DNA from: Streptomyces sp. BHT-5-2
Lineage (GTDB): Bacteria; Actinomycetota; Actinomycetes; Streptomycetales; Streptomycetaceae
Reading direction: 5' to 3'
Length of the DNA stretch: 64,000 bases
Assembly: GCF_019774615.1 (NCBI RefSeq)
Contig: NZ_CP081497.1
Location: 868,001-932,000, forward strand
A program made the position numbers and the translations under genes. Within the stretch, counting starts at the first letter, position 1. Each line of letters starts with the position of its first letter. A model generated the notes under the pieces. That model was given only the letters and a program-made list of their open reading frames with translations, did no database searches and had not been told where the DNA came from. Positions 36,226-44,780 of this stretch are shown here, in pieces.

Positions 36226-37182
36226 ATGGCCATCCGTGTGCTGCGCGGCATGAAGCAGCCGCTGCGCGGCGGTCCGACGGTGGTCGTCCTGGTGCGCTCC
36301 GGGGCCGCGGCCGAGGCGCTGGCCCACGCGCTCCGGGCGGTCACCGGCGATCTGACGGCACGGTTCGTCTCGGAGCCCGCGGCGGTGCCCGGCGGCATGC
36401 TGCTGATGGTCGACTTCGGCGAGGACGTGCCGCCGGCCGAGCGGGAACGCCTGCCGGACGCCCTCGCCCGGCGGCTCGCGGAGGCGGGCGTGACGGACGC
36501 CGAGATCGGGCCCGCGCCCCGGATCGGCGACCGCTACACCGCGCTCGACCGCTTCGTACCGGTGGCCCGGGCCTGGCTGCTGGGCCGGGTCGGCCCGGGC
36601 GCGCCGCTGGTCGCCGACCGGCCCGCGCCCGCCCTCGTCGATCTCGCCCTGTCCTGGCTGCGCGCGGCGCACCGCGACGGACACCAACTGCTGGCCCTGG
36701 TGGTCTCCACCGAGATCCCGCTGACCTGGCGCACCGCCCGCCCGGTCGTGGACGCCGCGCTGGACTCGCACGGCTCGCTGTACGTCCTGTCCACCGACTT
36801 CGCCACCGGCGGGTCGGTGGTCGGCCTCGGTGAATTCCACCGCCACGGCCTGACCCTCGGCACCGGCGGCACCGACCGCTCCCCGGCGGAACTGGCCGCT
36901 GCCCTGCGCCGGCAACGGGACCTGCTGCGCGCCGGCGCCGACGCACTGGACTGGGCCTGCGCCGGAATCTACGAGGAGGACCGGTTCTTCCTCGCCTCCC
37001 ACCCCCACCCGGCCGACCCTCGCTCCGCCGAGCCCCGCCCGCGCTGGTACCAGATCCTCTCCCCGGAACGCCTGGCTCTCCTGGACGGCCCACCGGAGGG
37101 TGGAAACGAACTTCCTGGCGGCCGGCTGGAGTTGACGTCCGGCAGCCCGGAGGACTGGCTCACTGGGTACCGGGGAGGCTAG
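36226..37182 (+). CDS. unknown protein encoded directly after the RHS gene; candidate immunity or accessory protein
   Basis: 318 residues, no recognised family, no signal peptide or membrane span. Mixed alpha/beta composition with acidic segments (MVDFGEDVPPAERERLPDAL) and a central stretch (LALVVSTEIPLTWRT, LYVLSTDFATGGSVVGLGEF). ATG at 36226 follows GAGGGGAG, 45 bp after the RHS stop, so the two are probably co-transcribed, the position expected of a toxin-neutralising gene. It is larger than most immunity proteins, so a different accessory role is possible. A long hairpin ends the unit. Confidence 0.6.
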   Translation: MAIRVLRGMKQPLRGGPTVVVLVRSGAAAEALAHALRAVTGDLTARFVSEPAAVPGGMLLMVDFGEDVPPAERERLPDALARRLAEAGVTDAEIGPAPRIGDRYTALDRFVPVARAWLLGRVGPGAPLVADRPAPALVDLALSWLRAAHRDGHQLLALVVSTEIPLTWRTARPVVDAALDSHGSLYVLSTDFATGGSVVGLGEFHRHGLTLGTGGTDRSPAELAAALRRQRDLLRAGADALDWACAGIYEEDRFFLASHPHPADPRSAEPRPRWYQILSPERLALLDGPPEGGNELPGGRLELTSGSPEDWLTGYRGG

Positions 37183-37234
37183 GGCGCTTCTGACGGATCT
37201 CCGCGGCGTCCACGGAGATCCGTCAGCAGCGCCC
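37182..37234. terminator. long bidirectional terminator hairpin
   Basis: Inner perfect 13-bp stem TGACGGATCTCCG / CGGAGATCCGTCA plus outer 7-bp stem GGGCGCT / AGCGCCC separated by a 2x2 internal loop, between the convergent 36226-37182 gene and the SRAP gene. Confidence 0.8.
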
Positions 37235-37241
37235 TGGGCGT

Positions 37242-38000
37242 TCAGCCCCCGGGGAGGTCCTGGGGGAGGGCCGGGTCCAGCAGGTGGGGGCCGTTGTTGC
37301 GGACGCTGTTGACCGCGGTGCCGACGGCCAGGGCGTCGAGGTTCCCGTCGGCGGGTGTGGTCAGCAGGGCCCGCAGCTCGTCGCTGTCGTGGTGCGCCGG
37401 GTCCAGCCACTCGTCGTAGTGATCCGGTGCGATGGCCAACGGCATGCGCGGGTGGATACGGCCGGCGGCGTCGGTGGCCTCGGTGGTGATGATGGTGCAG
37501 GTGGCCCGCCATGCCGCCGGGTCGTCGTCCGATGCCACGCCGGGGTCGCGCCAGAACTCGTACAGGCCGGCCAGCGCCATGACCTGCCCGTCCTCGGGGC
37601 TGATGAAGTACGGCTGCTTCCGGGGCTTCGCCTTGGCGCCCTCGGCGGGCGGCAGCACCTGCCACTCGTAGAAGCCGTCCGCGGGCAGCAGACAGCGTCG
37701 CCTGGTGAAAGCGCGGCGGTAGGCGGGCTTCTCGTGCACCGTCTCCACCCGCGCATTGATCATCTTCGCGCCGACGCTCAGGCTCTTCGCCCACGACGGC
37801 ACCAGCCCCCACCGCAGCGCCCGCAACTGCCGCTCCACGGCTCCGGTGTCGCGGTCCAGGCGTTCCAGCACCGTCCACACGTCGTCGGTGGGTGCCACGT
37901 TCCAACTCGGCGCGACGAGGTCCGCCGGATCCCACTGGGTGACGTGGAAGAGACCGGCCAGGCTCTGCGGGCTGCGGGTAGCCACGAATCGACCGCACAT
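37242..38000 (-). CDS. SOS-response-associated peptidase family protein (HMCES/YedK)
   Basis: 252 residues. SRAP proteins cross-link to abasic sites in single-stranded DNA through the N-terminal Cys2, protecting forks. Seen: MCGRF start giving Cys2 after Met removal, the Asn in MINARVET, Glu in DGFYEW, and His in RIHPRMP, matching the four active-site residues of E. coli YedK. Full length for the family. Stand-alone on the minus strand; the 160 bp upstream contain no gene. Confidence 0.9.
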   Translation of the reverse strand: MCGRFVATRSPQSLAGLFHVTQWDPADLVAPSWNVAPTDDVWTVLERLDRDTGAVERQLRALRWGLVPSWAKSLSVGAKMINARVETVHEKPAYRRAFTRRRCLLPADGFYEWQVLPPAEGAKAKPRKQPYFISPEDGQVMALAGLYEFWRDPGVASDDDPAAWRATCTIITTEATDAAGRIHPRMPLAIAPDHYDEWLDPAHHDSDELRALLTTPADGNLDALAVGTAVNSVRNNGPHLLDPALPQDLPGG

Positions 38001-38161
38001 GTGCTCACGATGCCACGGCCGGGCGGCCGGCCACGGACGGACACCGGAAACAGGCAGGGCGGTCCGCCCGTTCCGTGTGCGCCGTCCGTGCCGGCCGCGT
38101 CAGTGCAGCGGTTCAGCAGATCCGCTCAGCTGCCCGCCCAGCCGATCTGCCCGGTCTCCGC

Positions 38162-39289
38162 TCAGCTGATCTGCGCCGGTGTCACCGTCAGCCAGCGCTT
38201 GTCCGCGGTGACCTTCTGCCCCAGCTCCTTCTGCCGCTCGGCGTTGGAGCGCTTCATCTCGTCGAGCTCCTTCATGGAGCTGTCCTTGCGGTTCACCCAG
38301 ACCCGGACCCCGCCGTGCTCCACATCGGTGGAGTGGAAGAGCATCGGGCCGTCGCTCTTGGGGGTGTCGCCCGCCGCCAGGATCGGCTTCTTCCACTGGT
38401 CGATGTAGGTGTTGATCGCCGCCGGCTTGCCTTCGTACCAGGTCAGCGGGGCCCAGAGGGTCGGCGTCAGCTCATGGCCGGCGAGCTTCTTCGGGTCGAA
38501 GCGGCCGGCCGCGATCTCCTTGCGGGAACTGGTCACCTCGCCCGTCCTGCGGTCCTTGAGCAGCATGGAGACGCCGAGGACGTTCTGCGGCTTCACGTCG
38601 TAGCCGTACCTGGGGTCGCTCAGGACCATCCGCACCAGGTCCTCGGAGGCCGCGCTCACCACGTACACCTCGATGCCGTGGCTGCGCAGCGCCTTGTAGA
38701 GCTCCTGCATGCCCGGGGTGGGGCGGGGAGGCTGCACCTCGGTCCTGGTCAGCTTGCCGCCGTCGTAGTACTCGGCGGGTATCGGCTTCCCGTACGCCAT
38801 GAGCTCGTCGACGTACCCCTTGAGCTGCTTCAGCGTGAAGCCCGAGAAGATCTGCGCCGCCCAGGGGTAGCAGACCTGGTCGTCCACCTCGCACAGGCGG
38901 TTGTAGTAGCTGTAGAGGCTCTCCTTGTGGGTCGCCGTGTCCTTGAAGGGGATGACCTTCAGGGACGGGTTCATGGTCTTGCGGGTCAGGACGCCCTTCT
39001 GCTCCAGGAAGGGGAGCAGGGCCTCCTCCAGGTCGTTGCGGTACGTGGTGTTGTCCGCGTCGAAGACCGCGTACGCGCCCTGGTGGCCGTGGTCCGTGAT
39101 GACCTTGCCGAGCTTCTCGGCCACGGGCGCGGGCCAGTGCTTCAGCTCCACCGACGCGACCCGCGACGCCGACCCGGCGGCTTCGGCCTCGCTGCCGCCC
39201 GGCCACAGAGCACTGCCCGCGAAGACCGCGGCGGCCAGCGCCCCCACGGTGCCGAAGATCGCAAGCTTGCCTTTTGCTCGTACTGCCAT
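38162..39289 (-). CDS. secreted HAD-family phosphatase, phosphorylcholine-phosphatase-like
   Basis: 375 residues with a signal peptide (LAIFGTVGALAAAVFAGSA) and a HAD hydrolase. Seen: motif I VFDADNTTYRND, then LEEALLPFLEQKGVLT, KESLYSYYNRLCEVDD, and YPWAAQIFSGFTL, which closely follow the pattern known for Pseudomonas PchP; motif II Ser in VVSAAS; later Lys and Asp in the C-terminal half. Likely releases phosphate from phosphorylcholine or phosphoethanolamine-type esters outside the cell. ATG at 39289 follows AAGGGAACGG. A PHO-box-like repeat lies 90 bp upstream, which supports phosphate-starvation control. Confidence 0.82.
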   Translation of the reverse strand: MAVRAKGKLAIFGTVGALAAAVFAGSALWPGGSEAEAAGSASRVASVELKHWPAPVAEKLGKVITDHGHQGAYAVFDADNTTYRNDLEEALLPFLEQKGVLTRKTMNPSLKVIPFKDTATHKESLYSYYNRLCEVDDQVCYPWAAQIFSGFTLKQLKGYVDELMAYGKPIPAEYYDGGKLTRTEVQPPRPTPGMQELYKALRSHGIEVYVVSAASEDLVRMVLSDPRYGYDVKPQNVLGVSMLLKDRRTGEVTSSRKEIAAGRFDPKKLAGHELTPTLWAPLTWYEGKPAAINTYIDQWKKPILAAGDTPKSDGPMLFHSTDVEHGGVRVWVNRKDSSMKELDEMKRSNAERQKELGQKVTADKRWLTVTPAQIS

Positions 39290-39378
39290 GCTGTCCGTTC
39301 CCTTGAGAGCTGCGTGCCGCCCCGAGCGGAGCAGCGGGCAATCGTATGAGGCCGGGCGCGAGTTGCCCATGATCGATT

Positions 39379-39411
39379 TCACCGTGAACGGGGCGTGTGG
39401 ATTCGGTGAAC
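39379..39411 (-). promoter_or_regulatory. PHO-box-like direct repeat (candidate PhoP site)
   Basis: Reading the minus strand: GTTCACCGAAT, CCACACGCCCC, GTTCACGGTGA, three consecutive 11-nt units of which the first and third match the streptomycete PhoP unit GTTCACC at 7 and 6 of 7 bases, exactly 22 nt apart. It ends 89 bp before the start of the phosphatase gene. Confidence 0.62.
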
Positions 39412-39502
39412 AGGGGTAGCAGTCGACGTCCGGGGTGGTGGGCCGGCCCTGCGGCCGCCTCGCCCTCGTCCAGGCACTGACCCGTCGGCCGGGCCCCGGG
39501 TC

Positions 39503-40147
39503 CTAATCGGCGCGGCCCGTCGCCGCCACCGTCACACCCAGGCCGATCATGGCCAGCCCGCCCGCCCCGCCCACCTTCGACAGACGGCGGTCCGAGCGGG
39601 CGAACCAGGAACGGGCCGCCGAGGCGCCCAGGCCCCAGAGAGTGTCCGTGACCAGGCCGATGGCCACCGGAATCAGCCCCAACTCCATCATCTGGAAGGG
39701 CACTTGGCCGGCCGAGGGGTTCACGAACTGGGGGAGCACCGCTGCGAAGAAGACGATGCCCTTCGGGTTGGTGGCACCCACGAAAGCACCGTCCAGGACG
39801 GTACGCAGATCGCTGCGCCGCTCAGCCGTCGGCGCGTCCAGGTCCGCCGCGCGCAGGTCCTTGCGGTGCCGGAACGCCTGCACGCCCAGGTACACCAGAT
39901 ACGCCGCACCGGCCAGTTTCACGCCCGTGAACACTGCCGCCGAGGTCTCCACCAGCGCCCCGAGGCCCCATGCCACCGCGAGCACCAGGACGTAGGAGCC
40001 GAGCAGGTTGCCGAGGACCGTCGCCAGCGCCGTGCGCCGGCCGTGTGCCAGGGCCCGGCCGATCACGAACAACACGCTCGGCCCCGGAATCGCGATCACC
40101 AGCAGCGACATCGCCGCGAACCCCAACAGGCTCTCCGTGGACACCAT
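39503..40147 (-). CDS. LysE/RhtB-family amino-acid exporter
   Basis: 214 residues, about six hydrophobic helices. Seen: IPGPSVLFVIGRAL in the first helix region, LVYLGVQAFRHR, and TNPKGIVFFAAVLPQF, the conserved NPK motif of the family. Exports an amino acid or related small molecule. ATG at 40147 (GTGAGG 6 nt upstream). Its promoter region is the 505-bp gap to the deacetylase gene. No neighbouring Lrp or LysR regulator to hint at substrate. Confidence 0.86.
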   Translation of the reverse strand: MVSTESLLGFAAMSLLVIAIPGPSVLFVIGRALAHGRRTALATVLGNLLGSYVLVLAVAWGLGALVETSAAVFTGVKLAGAAYLVYLGVQAFRHRKDLRAADLDAPTAERRSDLRTVLDGAFVGATNPKGIVFFAAVLPQFVNPSAGQVPFQMMELGLIPVAIGLVTDTLWGLGASAARSWFARSDRRLSKVGGAGGLAMIGLGVTVAATGRAD

Positions 40148-40652
40148 GTCCGCCTCACCCCTCCGTGTCTGCCGTCCGGTGCGTATCCAAACAGACGGCA
40201 CGCCGCTCGCTCCAGGCTTCTGGCCGAGCCGAGGGGAATCCTCCACCCACACCAACGCTCCCGGCCTCCTCCCAGACGGCCGTTAGTGAGGCGTTACCGG
40301 CACGGTAGCGATCTCCCGCAGAGTCATAGGCGTCCAAGGGCGTTGAGCGAGGGCCGCCGAGGTCGTCATGGTCCTGCCGCCCATCGAACGGGGAGCGCGG
40401 TATGCGGAAGTCAGCGAGCGACGGTTGCGCAGTCAAGGCTGCGGGCGCGCTGCCGGGGTTAGCACGCAGGCCGTAGCCATCCGGTACGTCGCGGTCGGGC
40501 AAGGGTTGGTTCGGCAGACGGCCCGTGCGGCTGCGACGAGGGCAGGCCCAGCCGCTCGGCATCGGCACATCGGCTTTCCCGCTCTCTTGGGCGTCCCACT
40601 TCCCGGGCCGTCCCCACCACCAGAACTTCGAACGAATGCATGGGGATCCGCT
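40148..40652. other. 505-bp stretch without a clear gene between LysE and the deacetylase
   Basis: Divergent promoter region of both genes. Open frames on both strands are Arg/Ala/Pro-rich with stretches such as DFRIPRSPFDGRQ on the minus strand that could be remnants of a mobile element or decayed gene, but I cannot assign one. Confidence 0.35.
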
Positions 40653-41858
40653 ATGCGTGAAATCAGCCGCCGGGGCATATTCGGACTCGGGATAGGGGCG
40701 GCGGCCGCGCTCTCCGTGGCCGGCTGCTCGCTCTCCGGGGCGTCGACGAACTCCGACCGGGTCGCAGCCACGTCAGGAGGGAGGACGCCGGGCAAGCCGA
40801 TCGGCGACGGCTCGACCGCGTTCACCGGAAGGCAGCCCAACCAGCCGTCCACGCCGGAGAAGCTGGAACCGGGCCAGAAGCCGCCGCAGTTCGTCGTCTT
40901 CTCCTGGGACGGGGCGGGCGAGGTCGGCAACGGCCTCTTCCCGCGCTTCCGCAAGCTCGCCAAGGACCACGGCGCGGCGATGACGTTCTTCCTCTCCGGG
41001 CTGTACCTGCTGCCCGAGGCGAAGAAGCGCATGTACCGCCCGCCGAACAACCGGGTCGGCGCCTCCGACATCGGCTACCTCAACGACGACCACATCAGGG
41101 CGACGCTGACGAACGTGCGGGCGGCGTGGCTGGAGGGCCACGAGATAGGCACCCACTTCAACGGGCACTTCTGCGGCACCGGTTCGGGATCGGTCGCGCA
41201 CTGGACCCCCGCCCAGTGGCAGTCCGAGATAGACCAGGCCATGGCCTTCGTCACCAACTGGCGCACCAACACCGGCTTCACCGACCTCGACCCGCTGCCG
41301 TTCGACTACCACAAGGAACTCGTCGGCGGCCGCACCCCCTGCCTGCTCGGCCAGGACAACCTGCTGCCCACCGCCCGCAAGCTGGGCTGGCGCTACGACG
41401 CCAGCTCGCCCGGCGGCCTCCAGGTCTGGCCGGTCAAGAAGCAGGGCCTGTGGAACTTCCCGCTCCAGCAGGTACCGTTCCCCGGCCACTCCTTCGAGGT
41501 GCTCTCGATGGACTACAACATCCTGGCCAACCAGTCCAAGAACTCCACCAAGGCGCCGCCGGCCAACTACCCGGGCTGGCGCAAGCAGGCCACGGAAGCC
41601 TACATAGCAGGCTTCCAGCGGGCCTACGAGACCAACCGCGCGCCGTTCTTCATCGGCAACCACTTCGAGCAGTGGAACGGCGGCATCTACATGGACGCCG
41701 TCGAGGAGGCCCTCAAGCACATCGCCGACGACAAGCGCAAGGACGTCCGGCTGGTCTCCTTCCGCCAGCTCTGCGACTGGCTGGACGCCCAGGACCCGCA
41801 GGTCCTGGCCGACCTGCGCCGACTCGGCGTGGGCCGGCACTTCACCGGCCGGGGCTGA
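40653..41858 (+). CDS. Tat lipoprotein polysaccharide deacetylase-like protein
   Basis: 401 residues. N-terminus REISRRGIFGLGIG shows a twin-arginine signal and SVAGC a lipobox (Cys25), so it is an extracellular lipoprotein. The catalytic part has the NodB-type motifs VFSWDGAGE (metal Asp) and EIGTHFNGHF (HxxxH), then a large insert with KSGWRYDASS-type and SFEVLSMDYN segments, and IGNHFEQWNGG near the end. Probably deacetylates a cell-wall or surface glycan. ATG at 40653 follows GGGGA. Its stop overlaps the convergent APH-like gene by 17 bp. Confidence 0.86.
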   Translation: MREISRRGIFGLGIGAAAALSVAGCSLSGASTNSDRVAATSGGRTPGKPIGDGSTAFTGRQPNQPSTPEKLEPGQKPPQFVVFSWDGAGEVGNGLFPRFRKLAKDHGAAMTFFLSGLYLLPEAKKRMYRPPNNRVGASDIGYLNDDHIRATLTNVRAAWLEGHEIGTHFNGHFCGTGSGSVAHWTPAQWQSEIDQAMAFVTNWRTNTGFTDLDPLPFDYHKELVGGRTPCLLGQDNLLPTARKLGWRYDASSPGGLQVWPVKKQGLWNFPLQQVPFPGHSFEVLSMDYNILANQSKNSTKAPPANYPGWRKQATEAYIAGFQRAYETNRAPFFIGNHFEQWNGGIYMDAVEEALKHIADDKRKDVRLVSFRQLCDWLDAQDPQVLADLRRLGVGRHFTGRG

Positions 41859-42792
41859 GGACGTCGGGAGCGCCGTTGCCGTCACCCCTCAGGCTCGCAT
41901 ACGCCTCGGCCAGCCGTTCTTCGTTCTCCGCCCCGGACGCGGCACCGCGAACGATCCCCCGCGCCAGGCGAGACGCGAAGTAGAGCACGTGGCACACCCA
42001 TCGCAGTCTGACCAAGGCGTCGAAATGGCGCAGCTCTCCGCCGACTTCGAGGGCACGGAGCCGATAGCCCTCCAGGCACGGCAACAGTGCTCTCGGCGTC
42101 CCCCGAGTCATCACCCCGAAACTCGCCAGGTCGTAAAGGAGGGGTGCCTCCATCGCGGCGCCCCAGTCGATGAGGCCATCGTCGCGGACGGACCCGGCAC
42201 ACAAACGGAAGGCGTCCAGCCCCGGATCCCCGTGCACCACTCCCATCCGCGGTGAAGAACGCGCGGTGACCGCCCGGGCCTCGTCCAGGGCACGCGCCGC
42301 CGCCGCGCGAACCCCGGGCGCCATGGGCACCTCCCGCAAACAGACATCGGCCCACGCCCACGGCCACCTGTGCTGCTCGCTCACGCACTCTGCCGCTTCC
42401 CTGACCGCGAGTTGGGCCCGGGCCAGGGTGCTCCCCACGCGTCGCAGGTCCGCCTCCGACGTCGCCGACGGCGACCGTCCGGGAACGTACCGGAGCAAGC
42501 CGAGCACGCCCTCCGGCACATCGACGGTCAGCCGGCCGTCGACCGTGGGAACAGGTGCGCCACTCGGGAATCCACGCACAGCGGCAGCGCCCGCCACCCG
42601 CAACCCGCTGCGGAACGCGTCACCATCCGCCGAGTCGGCCAGTTTGGCGACGTGCAGCGTGTGCCGGTCTCCGGAGGCCCCTCGGACCAGCCAACTGGTC
42701 GAGTTCCAACCGCCGGCAAGCCTCTTCACCGACGTCACGGGCCTGCCCCACAGACCGAGCACGTGCACCAATTCATCAGCGTCGATGACCAC
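41842..42792 (-). CDS. aminoglycoside/hydroxyurea phosphotransferase-like kinase
   Basis: 316 residues. Seen: LAGGWNSTSWLVRG N-lobe, a Lys in HVAKLAD, catalytic loop VVHGDPGLDAFRL (HGDxxxxN type with the usual Asn position replaced), and GLIDWGAAMEAP as the metal-binding Asp. APH fold, unknown substrate. GTG at 42792 is preceded by GAGGAAGAGG; the frame extends to 42843, which is repeat-rich and non-coding in appearance. Convergent with the deacetylase; divergent from the GNAT gene. Confidence 0.75.
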   Translation of the reverse strand: MVIDADELVHVLGLWGRPVTSVKRLAGGWNSTSWLVRGASGDRHTLHVAKLADSADGDAFRSGLRVAGAAAVRGFPSGAPVPTVDGRLTVDVPEGVLGLLRYVPGRSPSATSEADLRRVGSTLARAQLAVREAAECVSEQHRWPWAWADVCLREVPMAPGVRAAAARALDEARAVTARSSPRMGVVHGDPGLDAFRLCAGSVRDDGLIDWGAAMEAPLLYDLASFGVMTRGTPRALLPCLEGYRLRALEVGGELRHFDALVRLRWVCHVLYFASRLARGIVRGAASGAENEERLAEAYASLRGDGNGAPDVLSPGR

Positions 42793-42796
42793 ACCT

Positions 42797-42835
42797 CTTC
42801 CTCGGGCCGTCCATGCGCTTCCTCGGGCCGTCCAT
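42797..42835. repeat. 18-bp direct repeat in the APH/GNAT divergent promoter
   Basis: CTTCCTCGGGCCGTCCAT at 42797-42814 and 42818-42835, 21 bp apart, followed by two further CCGTCCAT-type units. Possible regulator site for either gene. Confidence 0.6.
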
Positions 42836-42939
42836 CCGTCCATCCGGTCTTTCGTCCATCCGTCGGCCGGGCCTCCCCGTCATCGACAAGCCACGAAATT
42901 CGCTTGCCCCGCCCGTCGACGGAGGTCATGGTCTCCTCC

Positions 42940-43464
42940 ATGACGACGATCTCCGTGCGGCGGCTGGCATCGGATGACTGGCCCCTCTACCGCACGCTTC
43001 GCCTGGCGGCGCTGGCGGACGCCCCCGAGGCATTCGGTTCCACTCTGGAGCAGGAGCAGGCGTTCACGGAGGAGGCGTGGCGCGAGCGCCTCGCCCGACG
43101 CAATCAGTTCGTCGCGGAGGACGGTGACCGGGCGCGCGGACTGATCGGCATCGTTCCGGACGCGCCGGGCACCGCCCAGCTCGTGTCGATGTGGGTACAC
43201 CCTGCCGCACGCGGGCGCGGAGCCGCCGACCTGTTGGTGCGGGCGGTGTTGCAGTGGGCTTCGGACCACGGCATTCCGCAGGTGGAGCTGTGGGTGACGG
43301 AGGGCAACGGACACGCGGAACGGCTCTACGCCCGCCATGGCTTCCAGCGGGACGGGCGGGTGCAACCCGTACGGGAAGGGGAGCCCGGGCTGGAGTTCGG
43401 CATGGTCCGCTCCGGGCCCGTAGGGGACGGCCACACCGATGCGACGGCGGGGAGCCGGAGGTAG
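42940..43464 (+). CDS. GNAT-family N-acetyltransferase
   Basis: 174 residues, one GNAT domain. Seen: ISVRRLASDDWPLYRTLRL, AFGSTLEQEQAFTEEAWRERL, acetyl-CoA motif A in VHPAARGRGAADLLV, and WVTEGNGHAERLYARHGFQ. Typical of streptomycete acetyltransferases; substrate unknown. Start chosen at ATG 42940; ATG 42928 is an alternative, both lie downstream of GGAGG at 42921. Confidence 0.84.
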   Translation: MTTISVRRLASDDWPLYRTLRLAALADAPEAFGSTLEQEQAFTEEAWRERLARRNQFVAEDGDRARGLIGIVPDAPGTAQLVSMWVHPAARGRGAADLLVRAVLQWASDHGIPQVELWVTEGNGHAERLYARHGFQRDGRVQPVREGEPGLEFGMVRSGPVGDGHTDATAGSRR

Positions 43465-43552
43465 GGAGGCGTCCGGCCGCCTTGGCCCGGTCGCTCTCCT
43501 TCCCCCCCCGACTCCCCGTGCGTGATCGAGGCGTCCGCCAGGGCGGGCAGGG

Positions 43553-44641
43553 CTACTTGGTGCGGATCTTGAACGGCAACGCCTGGTAGTAGAACGAGGT
43601 GTCGCCGGTGCCCACCGTCACACCCGCGTCGACGTCGGTCACCGGAGCGTCTCCCGCGACAGCCAGCCGCATCCGGTAGACGGCGGTCGCGCCGGGCGCC
43701 AGCGGCGTCTTGGCGGTCGGGATCAGCTCGGCGCTCATGCCCGGGTCGCAGCCGCCGGGCACCAACGAGACGCGCTGCCACCCACGGCCGGGCACATACT
43801 GCTGCAGTACCAGATCCTTGGGCGCCACGGCACGACTGCCGCTTTGCCCGTAGGCGAAGTAGCCCGCGTTCAGTGCCGGGTAGGCCCGCTTGGTGGTGTT
43901 CTTGACCGTGAGCGCGAACTCCTTCGCCGTACCGCCACGAACCAGGCCGGTGCCGCGCGACCAGCCCGTGACCGTGGTCGTGGGCCGGTCGACGACGGCG
44001 TTGCGCGTCGGTGCGCGATAGGTGTGGCCGTGGCCGTCGTCCACCGAAGCGGTCACGGCCAGGCGGCCGGGGCGGTCGATGGCCTGGACCCGCAGGGCCA
44101 CCGTGGTGGGGCGGCCGGGGCCCGCCGCGACGGAGAGGGGGAAGGAGAACCTCCCCGTGTTCGGTCGATCACCGCTGTCCGGCCGGACGTTGAGATCGAG
44201 CCAGCGGTGGCTCTTCTCGTCGTAGCGCTGGATCATCAGGGAAGCGGCGATGAAGCCCTGCGTGGTGACGTCCAGATGGACGGTGCCTTTGGAGACCGGA
44301 GTCCGCAGGGTGACGTTCGAGGACGACCAGAGGCCGATCGGTGCCTCCGGCGCGAGGCTGTAGGAAAGCTTCTGCGCCGCACTTCCGGTGCCGACGGCCA
44401 TGACGGCATCACCTGTGGTGCCGGTGATGCCTGTGGTGCCCCCGACGTCTGTGGTGCCCGCGACGCCTGTGGCCGGCGCGCCGCAGTTCGGCACCGACCG
44501 TGCCCCGGCAGCCGCCGCTGCGGGGACCGCCTGCCCAGGGGCCGCCGCCCCGATCACCAGGGCCATCCCGGCGGCCAGCGCCGCCGCGGAGCCGGCGGTC
44601 GCCCTCCGCGCTCCCATCGGCCGTTGCGCCATACGTGTCAT
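43553..44641 (-). CDS. secreted beta-sandwich protein of unknown function
   Basis: 362 residues with a signal peptide (AAALAAGMALVIGAAAPGQA, cleavage near AVPAAA), a Gly/Thr/Val-rich repetitive linker, then a domain with many beta strands (LRTPVSKGTVHLDVTTQG, FSFPLSVAAGPGR, LALRVQAIDRPGRLAV) and two Cys that probably pair. No enzymatic motif recognised. Extracellular; role unknown. ATG at 44641 chosen for the signal peptide; upstream frame to 44668 is less likely. Alone on the minus strand. Confidence 0.72.
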   Translation of the reverse strand: MTRMAQRPMGARRATAGSAAALAAGMALVIGAAAPGQAVPAAAAAGARSVPNCGAPATGVAGTTDVGGTTGITGTTGDAVMAVGTGSAAQKLSYSLAPEAPIGLWSSSNVTLRTPVSKGTVHLDVTTQGFIAASLMIQRYDEKSHRWLDLNVRPDSGDRPNTGRFSFPLSVAAGPGRPTTVALRVQAIDRPGRLAVTASVDDGHGHTYRAPTRNAVVDRPTTTVTGWSRGTGLVRGGTAKEFALTVKNTTKRAYPALNAGYFAYGQSGSRAVAPKDLVLQQYVPGRGWQRVSLVPGGCDPGMSAELIPTAKTPLAPGATAVYRMRLAVAGDAPVTDVDAGVTVGTGDTSFYYQALPFKIRTK

Positions 44642-44780
44642 TCTGCCCCCACTTCGCGTCAGACGCACCGGTGTGCGTCTCTACGAGAGTGGAGTCGACT
44701 GTGCAGCGCAGGGTTCCCGCAAGCTCCTGAAATGGCGTGTTTTGATAGGAAAGTTATGCCCCCGGAGCGTCGGGCGGCTC

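Noticed and set aside
31522..37998. Very long minus-strand open frame of about 2,150 codons
   Set aside because: It is antisense to the RHS gene, its partner and part of the SRAP gene; composition is Gly/Val/Arg-rich with no domain. It arises because codon bias of the GC-rich YD repeats leaves the opposite frame open.
40155..40568. Possible transposase remnant
   Set aside because: No DDE motif or terminal inverted repeats can be seen; left as unassigned non-coding DNA.
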